The notes beneath the pieces are model-generated. The model was given only the letters and a program-made list of their open reading frames with translations. It searched no databases and had not been told where the DNA came from. Positions 8,152 to 16,993 of a stretch of 64,000 bases of DNA are shown piece after piece. This DNA is from Streptomyces sp. NBC_00443 (GTDB lineage Bacteria > Actinomycetota > Actinomycetes > Streptomycetales > Streptomycetaceae), in NCBI RefSeq assembly GCF_036014175.1, contig NZ_CP107917.1:1984001-2048000 (forward strand), read 5' to 3'. A program made the translations under genes and the position numbers. Each line of letters starts with the position of its first letter. Positions within the stretch are counted from its first letter, which is position 1.

Positions 8152-9005
8152 CGGCGTGGTCCCTTCTGCTCAGGTGCGGTCTTCTCCGGTACGGCCTTGT
8201 TCGGCGCGGTCTTCTCCAGCGCGGCGTCGAAGAGCAGGTTGCTGCCCATCGTCAGGGCCACGATCAGCAGCGCGGGCACCACCACGGCCCAGGGCTGGAC
8301 CAGCAGTCCGGTGCGGTTGCGGTCGACCATGACGGCCCAGTCGGCGGCGTCCGGGGCGACGCCGACCCCGAGGAACGCGGCCGTCGACACCAGGTACAGC
8401 ACACCGGTCAGGCGGATCCCGGCGTCGGCTGCGAGGGTGCGCAGCGCCGAACGGCCGACGTAGCCGACGGCGATCCGCCACCAGGTCTCCCCCTGCATGC
8501 GCAGCGCCTCGACCGCGGGGCGCGCGGCCGCCTCGCCCGCCGCCGCCCGCACGATCCGGGCCGCGTCGGGCACGTTCACCAGCGCCACGAGCAGCGCGAG
8601 CCCGGTCGCGCCCGGCGACAGCACGGAGGCCACCAGCAGGATCAGCAGCAGCGACGGCACGGCGAGCAGCACGTCCAGCGGCCGCATCAGCAGTTCCTCC
8701 AGCCCTCGCAGCCGGGTGAGGGCGCTGATGAGCGCGACCGGGACGGCGACGAGGTAGGCGAGCGCGGTCGCGGCCAGGGCGGTGAGGACGACCGTACGGC
8801 CGCCCAGCAGGACTTGTCGCCAGACGTCACGGCCCACGAAGTCGGTGCCGAGCCAGTGACCGTCGCCGAGGGTGAAGGAGGTGGCGCGGGGCCCGGGGTC
8901 ACCGGTGAACAGCGGTCCGAGAAGGGCGAGCAGGAGGGGGACGGCGACGATGACGAGGCCGAACGCGAAACGGCTACGGCGACGGCGGCCGAGGGGCGTC
9001 GTCAT
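8148..9005 (-). CDS. ABC importer permease 2 (DppC-type)
   Basis: The 285-residue inner-membrane protein begins with a basic N-terminus and one helix (FAFGLVIVAVPLLLALLGPLF). A periplasmic loop with HWLGTDFVGRDVWRQVLLGG, the DppC/OppC hallmark, follows. Five further helices and the cytoplasmic EAA-like loop (IVRAAAGEAAARPAVEALRM) complete it. The ATG at 9005 overlaps the stop of permease 1 (ATGA). It pairs with the DppB-type permease upstream to form the channel. The last ~20 residues are charged repeats (KTAPNKAVPEKTAPEQKGP) not typical of the family. Confidence 0.9.
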   Translation of the reverse strand: MTTPLGRRRRSRFAFGLVIVAVPLLLALLGPLFTGDPGPRATSFTLGDGHWLGTDFVGRDVWRQVLLGGRTVVLTALAATALAYLVAVPVALISALTRLRGLEELLMRPLDVLLAVPSLLLILLVASVLSPGATGLALLVALVNVPDAARIVRAAAGEAAARPAVEALRMQGETWWRIAVGYVGRSALRTLAADAGIRLTGVLYLVSTAAFLGVGVAPDAADWAVMVDRNRTGLLVQPWAVVVPALLIVALTMGSNLLFDAALEKTAPNKAVPEKTAPEQKGPRR

Positions 9006-9955
9006 GCGGCCACCCCCGCGCGGGGCGTGAGCCGGTGGGCCACCAGGTCGGCACCGAGGTTGAGCACGACCGTGAGCACGCCGAACACCACGGCCAGCCC
9101 CTGCACCACGGGCACGTCCCGTTCGGCCACGGCATTGAGCAGGACCGTGCCCAGGCCCGGGATGACGAAGAGGGCCTCCACCACTATCACTCCGCACAGC
9201 AACCAGTCGACGGTGCGGGCGAGTTGCTGCACGGCCGGGGCGAGGGCGTTCGGCAGGGCGTGGGCGTAACGGACGCGGGCGCCGGGGACGCCGTAGCGGC
9301 GGGCGTGGACGGCGTAGGGGGAGGCGAGGGCGTCGACCATGCCGGCCCGGACCAGGCGGGACAGGGAGCACACCGGGCGGGACAGCAGGACCAGCACCGG
9401 CAGCACCAGCGCCGCGGGATGGGCGAGCAGGTCGGTGCCGTAGCCGACAGCCGTCGGCGGCAGCCAGGCGAGCTTGAGCGCGAGGAGCGTCACCAGCAGG
9501 ACCCCGAGGGCGAACTCGGGGACCGCGTACACGGCCAGCGTCACCGAGCTGACCAGCCGGTCGACGAGCCGTCCCTCGTGGCGGGCGGCGAGCACACCGA
9601 GGCCGAAGCCGAGCGGGACGAGGAGCGTCAGCGTGAGCGCGGCCAGCAGCAGGGTCGGGCCGAAACCGTCGGCGATGTACTGCGTGACCGGGCGGCCGGA
9701 GGTCAGGGACGTGCCGAGGTCGCCGTGCACCAGGCCCGTCGCCCAGTCGGCCAGCCGCTCGTACGCCGGCCGGTCCAGGTCCAGCGCCTCACGGATCGCG
9801 GCGATACGCGCGGGGTCCGGCTGGTCGCCCGCCAGGGCGACGGCCGCGTCGCCCGGCAGCGCCTCGGTGAGTGCGAAGACCAGCAGCACGACGGCCAGGG
9901 TCTGCGCGACGCCGAGCAGCAGCCGCCGGGCGACGAAAGAGCGCAGTCCGCTCAC
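9002..9955 (-). CDS. ABC importer permease 1 (DppB-type)
   Basis: The 317-residue protein starts with the DppB/OppB N-terminal helix (LLLGVAQTLAVVLLVFAL). A large external loop follows (LPGDAAVALAGDQPDPARIA and DLGTSLTSGRPV), then five more helices. The cytoplasmic coupling loop (YAVHARRYGVPGARVRYAHAL, about residue 205) has the EAA-type pattern that contacts the ATPase. The GTG at 9955 overlaps the stop of the binding-protein gene (GTGA), so translation is coupled. Together with the neighbouring permease and double ATPase it makes a complete family-5 importer. Confidence 0.9.
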   Translation of the reverse strand: MSGLRSFVARRLLLGVAQTLAVVLLVFALTEALPGDAAVALAGDQPDPARIAAIREALDLDRPAYERLADWATGLVHGDLGTSLTSGRPVTQYIADGFGPTLLLAALTLTLLVPLGFGLGVLAARHEGRLVDRLVSSVTLAVYAVPEFALGVLLVTLLALKLAWLPPTAVGYGTDLLAHPAALVLPVLVLLSRPVCSLSRLVRAGMVDALASPYAVHARRYGVPGARVRYAHALPNALAPAVQQLARTVDWLLCGVIVVEALFVIPGLGTVLLNAVAERDVPVVQGLAVVFGVLTVVLNLGADLVAHRLTPRAGVAA

Positions 9956-11517
9956 GCGAGCCACACCTTGTCGAAGCGCGCCCAGTCGAGGGTGTTGGCG
10001 GGGGCCTTGGTCTCCACTCCCTTCACCGTGCGGGCGGTTCCGATGATCCAGTCGGCGAAGCCCCAGATGAGGAAGCCGCCCTCGGCGTACAGACGGCGCT
10101 GCATACGCTCGTACACGGCTGCCCGCTCGGCCTTGTCGCGGAGGGACTGGGCCTGCTGGTAGAGGCCGTCGAAGTCCTTGTGCTGCCACTTGGTGGCGTT
10201 GGTGGTGGAGTCGGTGAGCAGCCGCTGGGAGATGTGGGACTCGATGGGCATGGCGCCGGAGCGGTAGCAGCACAGGGTGCCGCCGTCGAGGATGTCGCTC
10301 CAGTACGAGTCCTTGCTGCCCATCCTGACGTCGACCGTGACGCCAGCCTTCGCGGCCTGGTCGCGGAAGATGCCGGCCGCCTCGGTGAACCCGGCGGCGA
10401 CGGCCGACGTGTCCAGGGTGACCTTGAGCTTCTCGGCGCCGGCCCGCTTGAGCAGGGCGCGCGCCTTGTCGAGGTCCTGGGAGCGCTGCGGCAGGTCGGC
10501 GGCGTAGTACTCGTATCCCTTGCCGAACAGGTCGTTGCCGGTCTCGCCCGCGCCGGACAGCGCGCCGTCGACGAGTTCCTGCCGGTCGGCGATGAGGAAG
10601 AACGCCTCGCGGACCCGCTTGTCGTCGAAGGGCGCCCGGTCGGTCTTCATGCAGAAGGCCTGCATGGCGCTGTTGCGCAGCCGCACGATCTCGATCCGGC
10701 CGCCGCCCTCGTGGGCGCGGGCGGTGGTCGGGTTGAGCTCGTGCGCGTACTCGACCTGCCCGCCGAGGAGGGCGTTGACGCGGGCGGACTCCTCGTTGGC
10801 GACGACGAACTCGATCTCGTCGAGGAGCGGGGCGCCGTCCCAGTGGCCGTCGTAGCGGCGGAACACGGCCGAGCGGCCCGGCGCGAAGGAGACGAACCGG
10901 AAGGGCCCCGAGCCGATCGGCTTGTCGTCGAACTCGGTGGCGTTCTCGGGGACGATGTACGCGCCGAACGCGGCCAGGACGTTGGGGAATTCGGCGGTGG
11001 GCCGCTTGAGCACGAACTCGATGCCCCGCTCGCCGGTCGCCCGGCTGGCGTCGAGGTCGATGGGCTCCAGGGACGCCTTGGCGCGGAACGCCTGCTTGGG
11101 GTCGGCGATCCGGCGGTAGCTGTAGAGGACGTCCTTGGCGGTGACGGGGCTGCCGTCGTGGAAGGTGGCCTCGCGGAGGGTGACCTGCCAGCGGTCGAGG
11201 GTCTTGTTGGCCTCCCACTTCTCGGCTAGGCGGGGCTGGGCGGAGAGGTCGGCGCCGTAGTCGGCGAGCTTGTCGAAGAGGGCTTTGGACCGGGCGACGT
11301 CGGCGAAGAGGTTGCCCAGGTGCGGGTCGAGGGTCTCGCTCGCGCCGCCTCCGGCGAACGCGGCGCGCAGCCGTCCGCCGCGCTTGGGGGTGCCGGAGGC
11401 GCCGGCCGCCTTGTCGTCCGTGCCGCCTGAGCAGCCGACGAGGGCGAGGGCGGCCGCGCCCGATGTGGCGGCGAGGAAGCCGCGGCGGTGCAGACGGGGA
11501 AAGCGTTCGTCGTACAT
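9952..11517 (-). CDS. Family-5 solute-binding lipoprotein (peptide/nickel/opine type)
   Basis: The 521-residue extracellular protein carries a signal with a twin-arginine-like RRGF and a lipobox (ALVGC, Cys near residue 29), so it is a membrane-tethered lipoprotein. The mature part has the SBP_bac_5 order: LRAAFAGGGASETLDPHLGN at the start, HDGSPVTAKDVLYS near 135, and a long two-lobed fold to the C-terminus. Family-5 proteins include OppA, NikA and CntA, which bind peptides, nickel-ligand complexes and metal-opines respectively. In this operon, beside biosynthetic enzymes and an exporter under a Zur box, uptake of a self-made metal chelate is the most economical reading. It starts 24 bp after the methyltransferase gene. 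Confidence 0.9.
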   Translation of the reverse strand: MYDERFPRLHRRGFLAATSGAAALALVGCSGGTDDKAAGASGTPKRGGRLRAAFAGGGASETLDPHLGNLFADVARSKALFDKLADYGADLSAQPRLAEKWEANKTLDRWQVTLREATFHDGSPVTAKDVLYSYRRIADPKQAFRAKASLEPIDLDASRATGERGIEFVLKRPTAEFPNVLAAFGAYIVPENATEFDDKPIGSGPFRFVSFAPGRSAVFRRYDGHWDGAPLLDEIEFVVANEESARVNALLGGQVEYAHELNPTTARAHEGGGRIEIVRLRNSAMQAFCMKTDRAPFDDKRVREAFFLIADRQELVDGALSGAGETGNDLFGKGYEYYAADLPQRSQDLDKARALLKRAGAEKLKVTLDTSAVAAGFTEAAGIFRDQAAKAGVTVDVRMGSKDSYWSDILDGGTLCCYRSGAMPIESHISQRLLTDSTTNATKWQHKDFDGLYQQAQSLRDKAERAAVYERMQRRLYAEGGFLIWGFADWIIGTARTVKGVETKAPANTLDWARFDKVWLA

Positions 11518-11541
11518 GACTGTTCCTTCGTGTTCTTCGTG

Positions 11542-12762
11542 TCAGTTGGTGTGCCGACGGCGCGCGACGACGTGCAGCCGGTCGGCGTCCGTGGCGGTGC
11601 CCGGCAACCGGCCGTCCTGCCAGGGCGGTTCGGTGCGGGGGCCGGGGCCGTCGTGCAGTTCGAGCACCTCGAAGCCGTGCGCGTCGAGGAAGTGGCGCAG
11701 CTCGTGCGGGAACAGCAGTCGCCATGCGGAGTGCTGTTCGACGGGCGCCGCGTCGACGCCGCCCTCATCGGCGGTCCATACGCGGGTACGGCGCAGGAGT
11801 TGGTCCGTGCGGTCGACGGTCAGGGTGGTGGTCGACCGGTAGGCGACGCCCTGCCAGGTGAAGGCGTTGCCGGACGGGGTGTCGAGGAGGTCCGTGCGGC
11901 CCAGGAAATAGGCGCCGTTACGCATCTCCGCGACCAGCAGGCCGCCCGGTGCGAGGGCATGACGGCAGGAGGCGAGAAAGCCGTCGAGCTGGTCGTTGGT
12001 GTGGCAGTACAGCAGGGAACTGTCCAGGCAGACGACCGCGTCGAAGGCAGCCCGGCCCAGGTCGAACCCGTGCAGGTCGGCGCGCACGTACGCCGGTCCC
12101 GGGTGCCGGCCCCGGGCGTACGCCAGCATCGTCCGGGAGAGATCGGCGCCGGTCACCGTACGGCCGACGGCGTGCAGGTGGGCGGCGTCGCGCCCGGTGC
12201 CGCAGCCCATGTCGAGCACACGTGGCCCGGCGCCGTTGCGGCGCAGACAGTCCTCGGCCCAGCGCCCGGCGAGGCGGTCGGGGTCGGGGAAGCGGGCCTC
12301 GTAGAGGGCGGGGTTGTCGGTGAGGAGGTTGCGGTGGTCGGGCGGGGTGCCCTGGTTCCCTGCGGTGCCGCCGGAGACGAAGCCACCGTGCCCGGTCGAG
12401 GCCCTCAAATCCGCGCTGCCTTCTTCGCCCGGACCCTCACACACACGATCCGCCTCGTCATCCGGACCACCGGAGACAGATCCACCGGCCCTTGCCGTGC
12501 CGCCGGAGACGAAGCCGGCGCTGCCGCCCGGACCTGCCACGACGGAGTCGCACGCCCTGTCCGCGGTGGCGTCAGTCGCGCTCCCGGCCCGGCCGACCCG
12601 CCCGGGAGCGGCATCCCTGCCCTCACCCGCACGCTCACTCACCGCCGCGCCGGCCAGGCCCGGCTGCCGACCGCCCGGCTCGGCGAGAACGGCGCCATGC
12701 TGGCCGGCCGCCGGCTCGCCGCCCGCACGCCGTTTCGCGTCAACTCCCTGCGACGCACTCAC
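11542..12762 (-). CDS. Class I SAM-dependent methyltransferase with long low-complexity N-terminus
   Basis: The catalytic part (from about residue 150 of 406) shows the SAM-binding motif VLDMGCGTGRDAAHL, acidic residue in VTGADLSRTML and AFDAVVCLDSSL, then YFLGRTDLLDTP and a C-terminal HELRHFLDAHGF helix. It should methylate a small molecule, plausibly the operon product. The GTG at 12762 overlaps the MFS stop (GTGA), which supports this start. However, the first ~140 residues are Gly/Ala/Glu-rich with SGGTA repeats and have no methyltransferase counterpart. Translation from a later codon, or a disordered leader, are both possible. A 20-bp DNA repeat (12365-12384 and 12497-12516) lies inside this leader. 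Confidence 0.82.
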   Translation of the reverse strand: MSASQGVDAKRRAGGEPAAGQHGAVLAEPGGRQPGLAGAAVSERAGEGRDAAPGRVGRAGSATDATADRACDSVVAGPGGSAGFVSGGTARAGGSVSGGPDDEADRVCEGPGEEGSADLRASTGHGGFVSGGTAGNQGTPPDHRNLLTDNPALYEARFPDPDRLAGRWAEDCLRRNGAGPRVLDMGCGTGRDAAHLHAVGRTVTGADLSRTMLAYARGRHPGPAYVRADLHGFDLGRAAFDAVVCLDSSLLYCHTNDQLDGFLASCRHALAPGGLLVAEMRNGAYFLGRTDLLDTPSGNAFTWQGVAYRSTTTLTVDRTDQLLRRTRVWTADEGGVDAAPVEQHSAWRLLFPHELRHFLDAHGFEVLELHDGPGPRTEPPWQDGRLPGTATDADRLHVVARRRHTN

Positions 12763-14021
12763 GCGTTGCTCCTCTCGTCGTCCCGCACCGAAGCCGCCGC
12801 TGCGGGAGTCGCCGGCAGTGCCCCACGCCGCTGCAGCCACGCCACCCCGCCCGCCGAGGCCAGCCCGACGAGCGCGCAGCACACCCATGGCAGCCAGGCG
12901 CGGCCGTCGTTCTCCCCCGCGTCCATGGCCCAGCCGACGACGGCGTTGCCGACGGCCGCGGCGATGCCGGAGACGACGTAGAAGATCCCGAAGTACGTGC
13001 CGGTCAGCTCGGGACGGCCGAAGCGCGGGATCAGCTCCATCACGAAGGGCGAGGCGACCATGACGCCGAGGTAGAGCAGGAGCGCGCCGAGCAGCACGGG
13101 TATCGCGTCGAGCCACCCGGCGGATGCCGTGCCCGCGACCAGGGCGGGTGGCAGGAAGGCCAGGCCCATCACCGCGAGGCCGGCTGCGATCCAACGCGCC
13201 CTGATGCCACGGGACTTGAGGCTCCGCGTGATCCGCAGCTGGAGCGCCAGGTTGGCCACCGTGCCGACGAGGAAGACGATGCCCGCCGCTCCGTCCCAGC
13301 CGGTGGCCTCGCGGGCCCCGTCGGGAAGCAGCAGGTAGAGCTGGTTCTCCAGGGTGAACATGCCGACCATGGCGAGGGCGAAGGCCAGGAAGGCCCGGTT
13401 GCCGAGTACCTCGCGCCAGTCCCCGAGAACCCCGCTCCCGCTGGGCTCGACCTTGCGCGCCGGAAGGGCGAGAGCCTGGGCGATCGTGAGCACCGCGAAG
13501 ATCCCGGCGGCGGTCAGCGCCGACGTGCGGAAGTCGACGAGGAGCAGGGCGCTGCCCAGCAGCGGGCCTATCAACGCACCTGTCGTCGCGAAGACGTTGA
13601 ACAGCGCGAACGCCTCCGCCTTCCGCTCCCCCGCCTCCTGCGCGAGATACGCCCGCACGGCCGGGTTGAACAGGGCCCCCGCGAGCCCGCTCAGCACGGA
13701 CGCGGCGAGCAGCACCGGCAGCCCGTCCCCCAGCGCGAACAACGCGAACCCGACGGTCCGCAGGGCGCACCCGGCGATGATGACGCCCCGCGCCCCCAGC
13801 CGGTCGGCTGCCGAGCCGCCGATGATGAACAGGCCCTGCTGGCTGAGGTTGCGCACGCCGAGCACTACACCGACGACGGCCGCCGACATGCCCAGGTTCT
13901 GGCCGAGGTGCGTGGCGAGGTACGGGATAAGGAGGTAGAAGCCGATGTTGACGCCGAGCTGGTTGACGAGGAGCAGCTGCACGGCGAGCGGGAAGCGCCG
14001 CATCTCATGCCACGTCCTCAT
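12759..14021 (-). CDS. MFS exporter
   Basis: The 420-residue protein has twelve predicted helices and an MFS loop 2-3 signature variant (GGSAADRLGARGVII, near residue 68). NPAVRAYLAQEAGERKAEAF follows between helices 4 and 5. It resembles drug/metabolite exporters of the type used by metallophore loci. The ATG at 14021 is preceded by a strong GGAGGTGA at good spacing inside the end of the epimerase gene (17-bp overlap), which decides this start over the ATG at 14003. As the only exporter-like gene of the zinc operon it is the candidate for secretion of the product. Confidence 0.88.
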   Translation of the reverse strand: MRTWHEMRRFPLAVQLLLVNQLGVNIGFYLLIPYLATHLGQNLGMSAAVVGVVLGVRNLSQQGLFIIGGSAADRLGARGVIIAGCALRTVGFALFALGDGLPVLLAASVLSGLAGALFNPAVRAYLAQEAGERKAEAFALFNVFATTGALIGPLLGSALLLVDFRTSALTAAGIFAVLTIAQALALPARKVEPSGSGVLGDWREVLGNRAFLAFALAMVGMFTLENQLYLLLPDGAREATGWDGAAGIVFLVGTVANLALQLRITRSLKSRGIRARWIAAGLAVMGLAFLPPALVAGTASAGWLDAIPVLLGALLLYLGVMVASPFVMELIPRFGRPELTGTYFGIFYVVSGIAAAVGNAVVGWAMDAGENDGRAWLPWVCCALVGLASAGGVAWLQRRGALPATPAAAASVRDDERSNA

Positions 14022-15042
14022 GTGCCGTCACCTCCTCGACTCCCAGTCCGGGACGGGTACTTGCCTGTACAAAGCCGTCCGCGCCGCCGATCCCGTGCCA
14101 CGGGTCGTGGGCGAGCAGCAGATGCCCGTCGAGGTCGGTCCAGCGGGCGCGGTCGGCCAGATGGACGGCGGGTGCCAGGCCGAGGGTGCTGGCGGTGAGG
14201 CAGCCGAGCATCAGGTCGGTCCCGCTGCCCTCGATCGCCTCGGCGATCCGCAGGGCCGCGTGGACGCCGCCGCACTTGGCGAGCTTGACGTTGACGCCGT
14301 GGACGCGCCCGGCCAGGCGGCGGACGTCGGCCAGTGACACGGCGTCCTCGTCGGCGATGACGGGCAGCGGCGACTTCTCGGCGAGGGCGCCCAGCGCGTC
14401 CGGGTCGCCGGGCGTGAGGGGCTGCTCCACGGCCTCGACGCCGAGGTCGGCGAAACGGGGCAGCAGGGCCGCCGCCTGTGCCGGGCTCCAGGCGCCGTTG
14501 GGGTCGAGGAGCAGCCGGGCACGCGGAGCGGCGTCGCGGATGACCCGTACGCGTTCGATGTCGTCCTCGGGGTCGGGGGTGCCCGCCTTGACCTTGACGA
14601 CCTCGAAGCCGCTCGCGGCCAGCCGGCGGGCCTCGGCGGCCGCGCGGATCGGCGAGGTGATGCCGATGGTGCGCGCGGTGGCCGCCAGGGGAGGTGCCGT
14701 CGTACCGAGGAGGCTGTGGACGGGGAGGCCCGCGCGCTTGCCGACGAGGTCGAGGAGCGCGGATTCGACGGCGGCCGTGACGGCGGGAGGCACGCCACCG
14801 GAGGGCAGGGCCTGAAGGGCGCTCTCGGGATCGGCGAACCGTACCAGATCGACTGCTGAGATGAGCCGTACGAGCGTGTCGGCGTCCAGCCCGTAGTACA
14901 CGCTGCTGACGGCCTCGCCGTAGCCGGTCACTCCTTCGTGCTCGACGCCCAGCCACACGGCGTCCCGGGCGGTCATGGTGGAGCGGGAGATGCGCAGCGG
15001 TTCGGCGAGTTCGAGACGCACGGTGCGCAGGTGAGCCTTCAC
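14005..15042 (-). CDS. Enolase-superfamily enzyme, dipeptide-epimerase-like
   Basis: The 345-residue protein has the two-domain muconate-lactonizing/epimerase architecture. In the barrel I see FEVVKVKAG (KxK acid/base lysine pair, near residue 156), LLLDPNGAW (first metal Asp, near 187), AVEQPL (second metal ligand region), VIADEDAV (third metal ligand) and VNVKLAKCGG (opposite-face lysine, near 260). With a lysine on each face, 1,1-proton transfer, i.e. epimerisation of an alpha-carbon in an amino acid or dipeptide, is the expected chemistry. In this operon it could set the stereochemistry of an ATP-grasp-made amide. The GTG at 15042 overlaps the PLP-enzyme stop. Confidence 0.88.
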   Translation of the reverse strand: MKAHLRTVRLELAEPLRISRSTMTARDAVWLGVEHEGVTGYGEAVSSVYYGLDADTLVRLISAVDLVRFADPESALQALPSGGVPPAVTAAVESALLDLVGKRAGLPVHSLLGTTAPPLAATARTIGITSPIRAAAEARRLAASGFEVVKVKAGTPDPEDDIERVRVIRDAAPRARLLLDPNGAWSPAQAAALLPRFADLGVEAVEQPLTPGDPDALGALAEKSPLPVIADEDAVSLADVRRLAGRVHGVNVKLAKCGGVHAALRIAEAIEGSGTDLMLGCLTASTLGLAPAVHLADRARWTDLDGHLLLAHDPWHGIGGADGFVQASTRPGLGVEEVTAHEDVA

Positions 15043-16124
15043 GGTGTCCTTCCAAGAGAGAGCGGATCGGCCACCCGCGTGCACCGCACCCATCCGCTCG
15101 CCTCGGCGGCGTACGGGTGCGGGATCTCCACGGGCCGGGTGGCCGCGCCGGCGAGGTCGAGGCCGTGGGCGGCGATGAAGTCGTCGTCGTAGACGGTGCC
15201 GAGATAGCGGTGCGGCCCGTCGGGGAACACGGTGGCGACGACCGCGCCCGGGTGCACGCAGGCCGCCCAGGCGGCGACCCGGGCGACGGCGCCGGTGCTC
15301 CAGCCGCCGCTGACGAAGCTGCCCCGGGCGAGCCGGCGGCAGCTGTCCACGGCCTCGGCGGGGCCGATCCAGTGGACCTCGTCGAAGGCGTCGTAGGCGA
15401 CGTTGCGCGGGTGGATGCTGCTGCCGAGGCCGCGCATCAGGCGGGGCCGGGCGGGCTGGCCGAAGATCGTGGAGCCGGTGGCGTCGACGCCGACGAGCCG
15501 CAATGCGGGCCAGTGCCGGCGCAGCGGGCCGATGATGCCGGCGCTGTGGCCGCCCGTGCCGACGCTGCACACCAGGATGTCCAGGTGGTCGAGCTGGGCG
15601 GAGAGCTCCGCGGCCAGGGAGGCGTAACCGGCCGTGTTGTCGGGGTTGTTGTACTGGTCGGGCCAGTAGGCGTCGGGGAGTTCGGCGAGCAGTTCGCGTA
15701 GCCGGCCGAGCCGGGCCGCCTGCCAGCCGCCCTGTGGCGCGGGGCGGTCGACGATCTCCAGGCGGACGCCGTGCGCGCGCAGCAACTGCCGCATGGACGG
15801 CTCCAGTTCGCTGTCGCCGACCAGCACGACGGGATGGCCGAGTGTCTGCCCCGCGAAGGCGAGCCCGATGCCGAGCGTGCCGGAGGTGGACTCCACCACC
15901 GGGGCACCGGACCGCAGTTCGCCGCGTTCCCGCGCGCCGAGCAGCATCGACACGGCGGCCCGTGCCTTCATGCCGCCCGCCGCGAGCCCTTCGAGCTTGG
16001 CCCAGAATCCGGGGTGGGCGTGCGGCAGGTCGGTGCCGACCCGGACGACGGGCGTGCGGCCGAGCAGGGCGAGCAACTCGGGGCGGGCGGTGGGACGTAC
16101 GGCAGTGGCGGTGATGGGGGTCAT
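15039..16124 (-). CDS. Cysteine-synthase-like PLP enzyme (fold-type II)
   Basis: The 361-residue protein has the order of the CysK/SbnA group. FWAKLEGLAAGGMKARAA contains the Schiff-base lysine, near residue 53. VESTSGTLGIGLA is the substrate loop, near 80. YWPDQYNNPDN and SVGTGGHSAGI (phosphate cup, near 185) follow. Enzymes of this group do beta-replacement on activated serines; members in siderophore and EDDS-type pathways make diaminopropionate or related C-N bonds. The substrate loop reads TSGTLG rather than TSGNTG, so the substrate may differ from O-acetylserine. The start overlaps the DUF364 stop by 4 nt. Confidence 0.88.
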   Translation of the reverse strand: MTPITATAVRPTARPELLALLGRTPVVRVGTDLPHAHPGFWAKLEGLAAGGMKARAAVSMLLGARERGELRSGAPVVESTSGTLGIGLAFAGQTLGHPVVLVGDSELEPSMRQLLRAHGVRLEIVDRPAPQGGWQAARLGRLRELLAELPDAYWPDQYNNPDNTAGYASLAAELSAQLDHLDILVCSVGTGGHSAGIIGPLRRHWPALRLVGVDATGSTIFGQPARPRLMRGLGSSIHPRNVAYDAFDEVHWIGPAEAVDSCRRLARGSFVSGGWSTGAVARVAAWAACVHPGAVVATVFPDGPHRYLGTVYDDDFIAAHGLDLAGAATRPVEIPHPYAAEASGWVRCTRVADPLSLGRTP

Positions 16125-16993
16125 CGCTCACCGCCGGGACAGCTGTGGCGATCGACGACGTCGGTGGCCCTGTACCGATGGACGGTCCCGGGGCCGCCGT
16201 CGAGCCAGAAGAAGGGGTACGGCTCCGCGCACACCGCGCTCACGCCGTGCCCCAGGAAGCGGGGCAGCACCGCACTGCCGGTCTGCGCGAACATCACCAG
16301 CTGCTTGCCGTGCCGCAGCGCGTGCCGCCGCAGCGGTTCGAAGGTGCCGTTGCCCAGGGTCATCCCGGACACCAGCAGCGCGTCGCAGCTCCCGGCCGCG
16401 GTGAGCGCGTCGGCGACGACCGGCTCGCCCCACTCCGTGGCGCCGCCCTTGAGGTCGCACGGGACATAGCCGATACCACGCGAACGCAGCGCCGCCAGCA
16501 GGGAGTTGACGACCCCCACCACCAGCACCGTGCTCCCGGCCGGCAGGTCGAGCAGCTCGATCACGGCCCGCGCCCGCGCCGTGGACTTCTCCAGCGACGA
16601 CCCGGCGGGCAGGGCGGCTGGCCGCGCCCCGTGGTCCGGGGTGTGCGGGGTGATGTGCATCAGGTAGGCGTCGAGGGCGGCCACCCGCACGGCGGGCACC
16701 GGATGATCGAGGAGCCGTGCCACGTCGGCACCGACACAGTCGTCGAGCGCACCGTCGGGCAGTTCGCCGGGCTCGACGGCGCATGACCCGACGGCCTCGG
16801 CGAGCCGGAGGCTGAGCACCTCGTTGCGGTAGCCGGTGCCGCGCCCGTCGTGCCGTACGGCCTGCCGGGTGGTGAAGGCGACGGCGATCCGCTGCGTGCC
16901 GGGGTCGGGGCCGAGGGCGCCCGCGCGGACGTGGGCGACCAGGTCGTCGTACGTCCGGCTCAGCGCCGCCGGCGAGGCGTTGACGGCGGTCAC
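16121..16993 (-). CDS. DUF364 (Rossmann-like, putative heavy-metal chelation) protein
   Basis: The 290-residue protein matches the DUF364 pattern. An N-terminal alpha/beta part contains YRNEVLSLRLAEAVGS (near residue 57). A Rossmann-like C-terminal part contains VLVVGVVNSLLAALRSRG (near 160), CDLKGGATEWGEPVV and LLVSGMTLGNGTFEPLL-like sequence. The family is described as a putative heavy-metal-chelation domain and often sits near metal genes, but no reaction is established. It shares 4-nt overlaps with the genes on both sides, so it is an integral part of the operon. It could be an enzyme of the pathway or a metal-handling factor. Confidence 0.82.
   Translation of the reverse strand: MTAVNASPAALSRTYDDLVAHVRAGALGPDPGTQRIAVAFTTRQAVRHDGRGTGYRNEVLSLRLAEAVGSCAVEPGELPDGALDDCVGADVARLLDHPVPAVRVAALDAYLMHITPHTPDHGARPAALPAGSSLEKSTARARAVIELLDLPAGSTVLVVGVVNSLLAALRSRGIGYVPCDLKGGATEWGEPVVADALTAAGSCDALLVSGMTLGNGTFEPLRRHALRHGKQLVMFAQTGSAVLPRFLGHGVSAVCAEPYPFFWLDGGPGTVHRYRATDVVDRHSCPGGER

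Noticed and set aside
12763..13770. N-terminal extension of the methyltransferase frame across the MFS gene
   Set aside because: It is the antisense-like overlap of a different frame; the GTGA junction at 12762 is a much better start.
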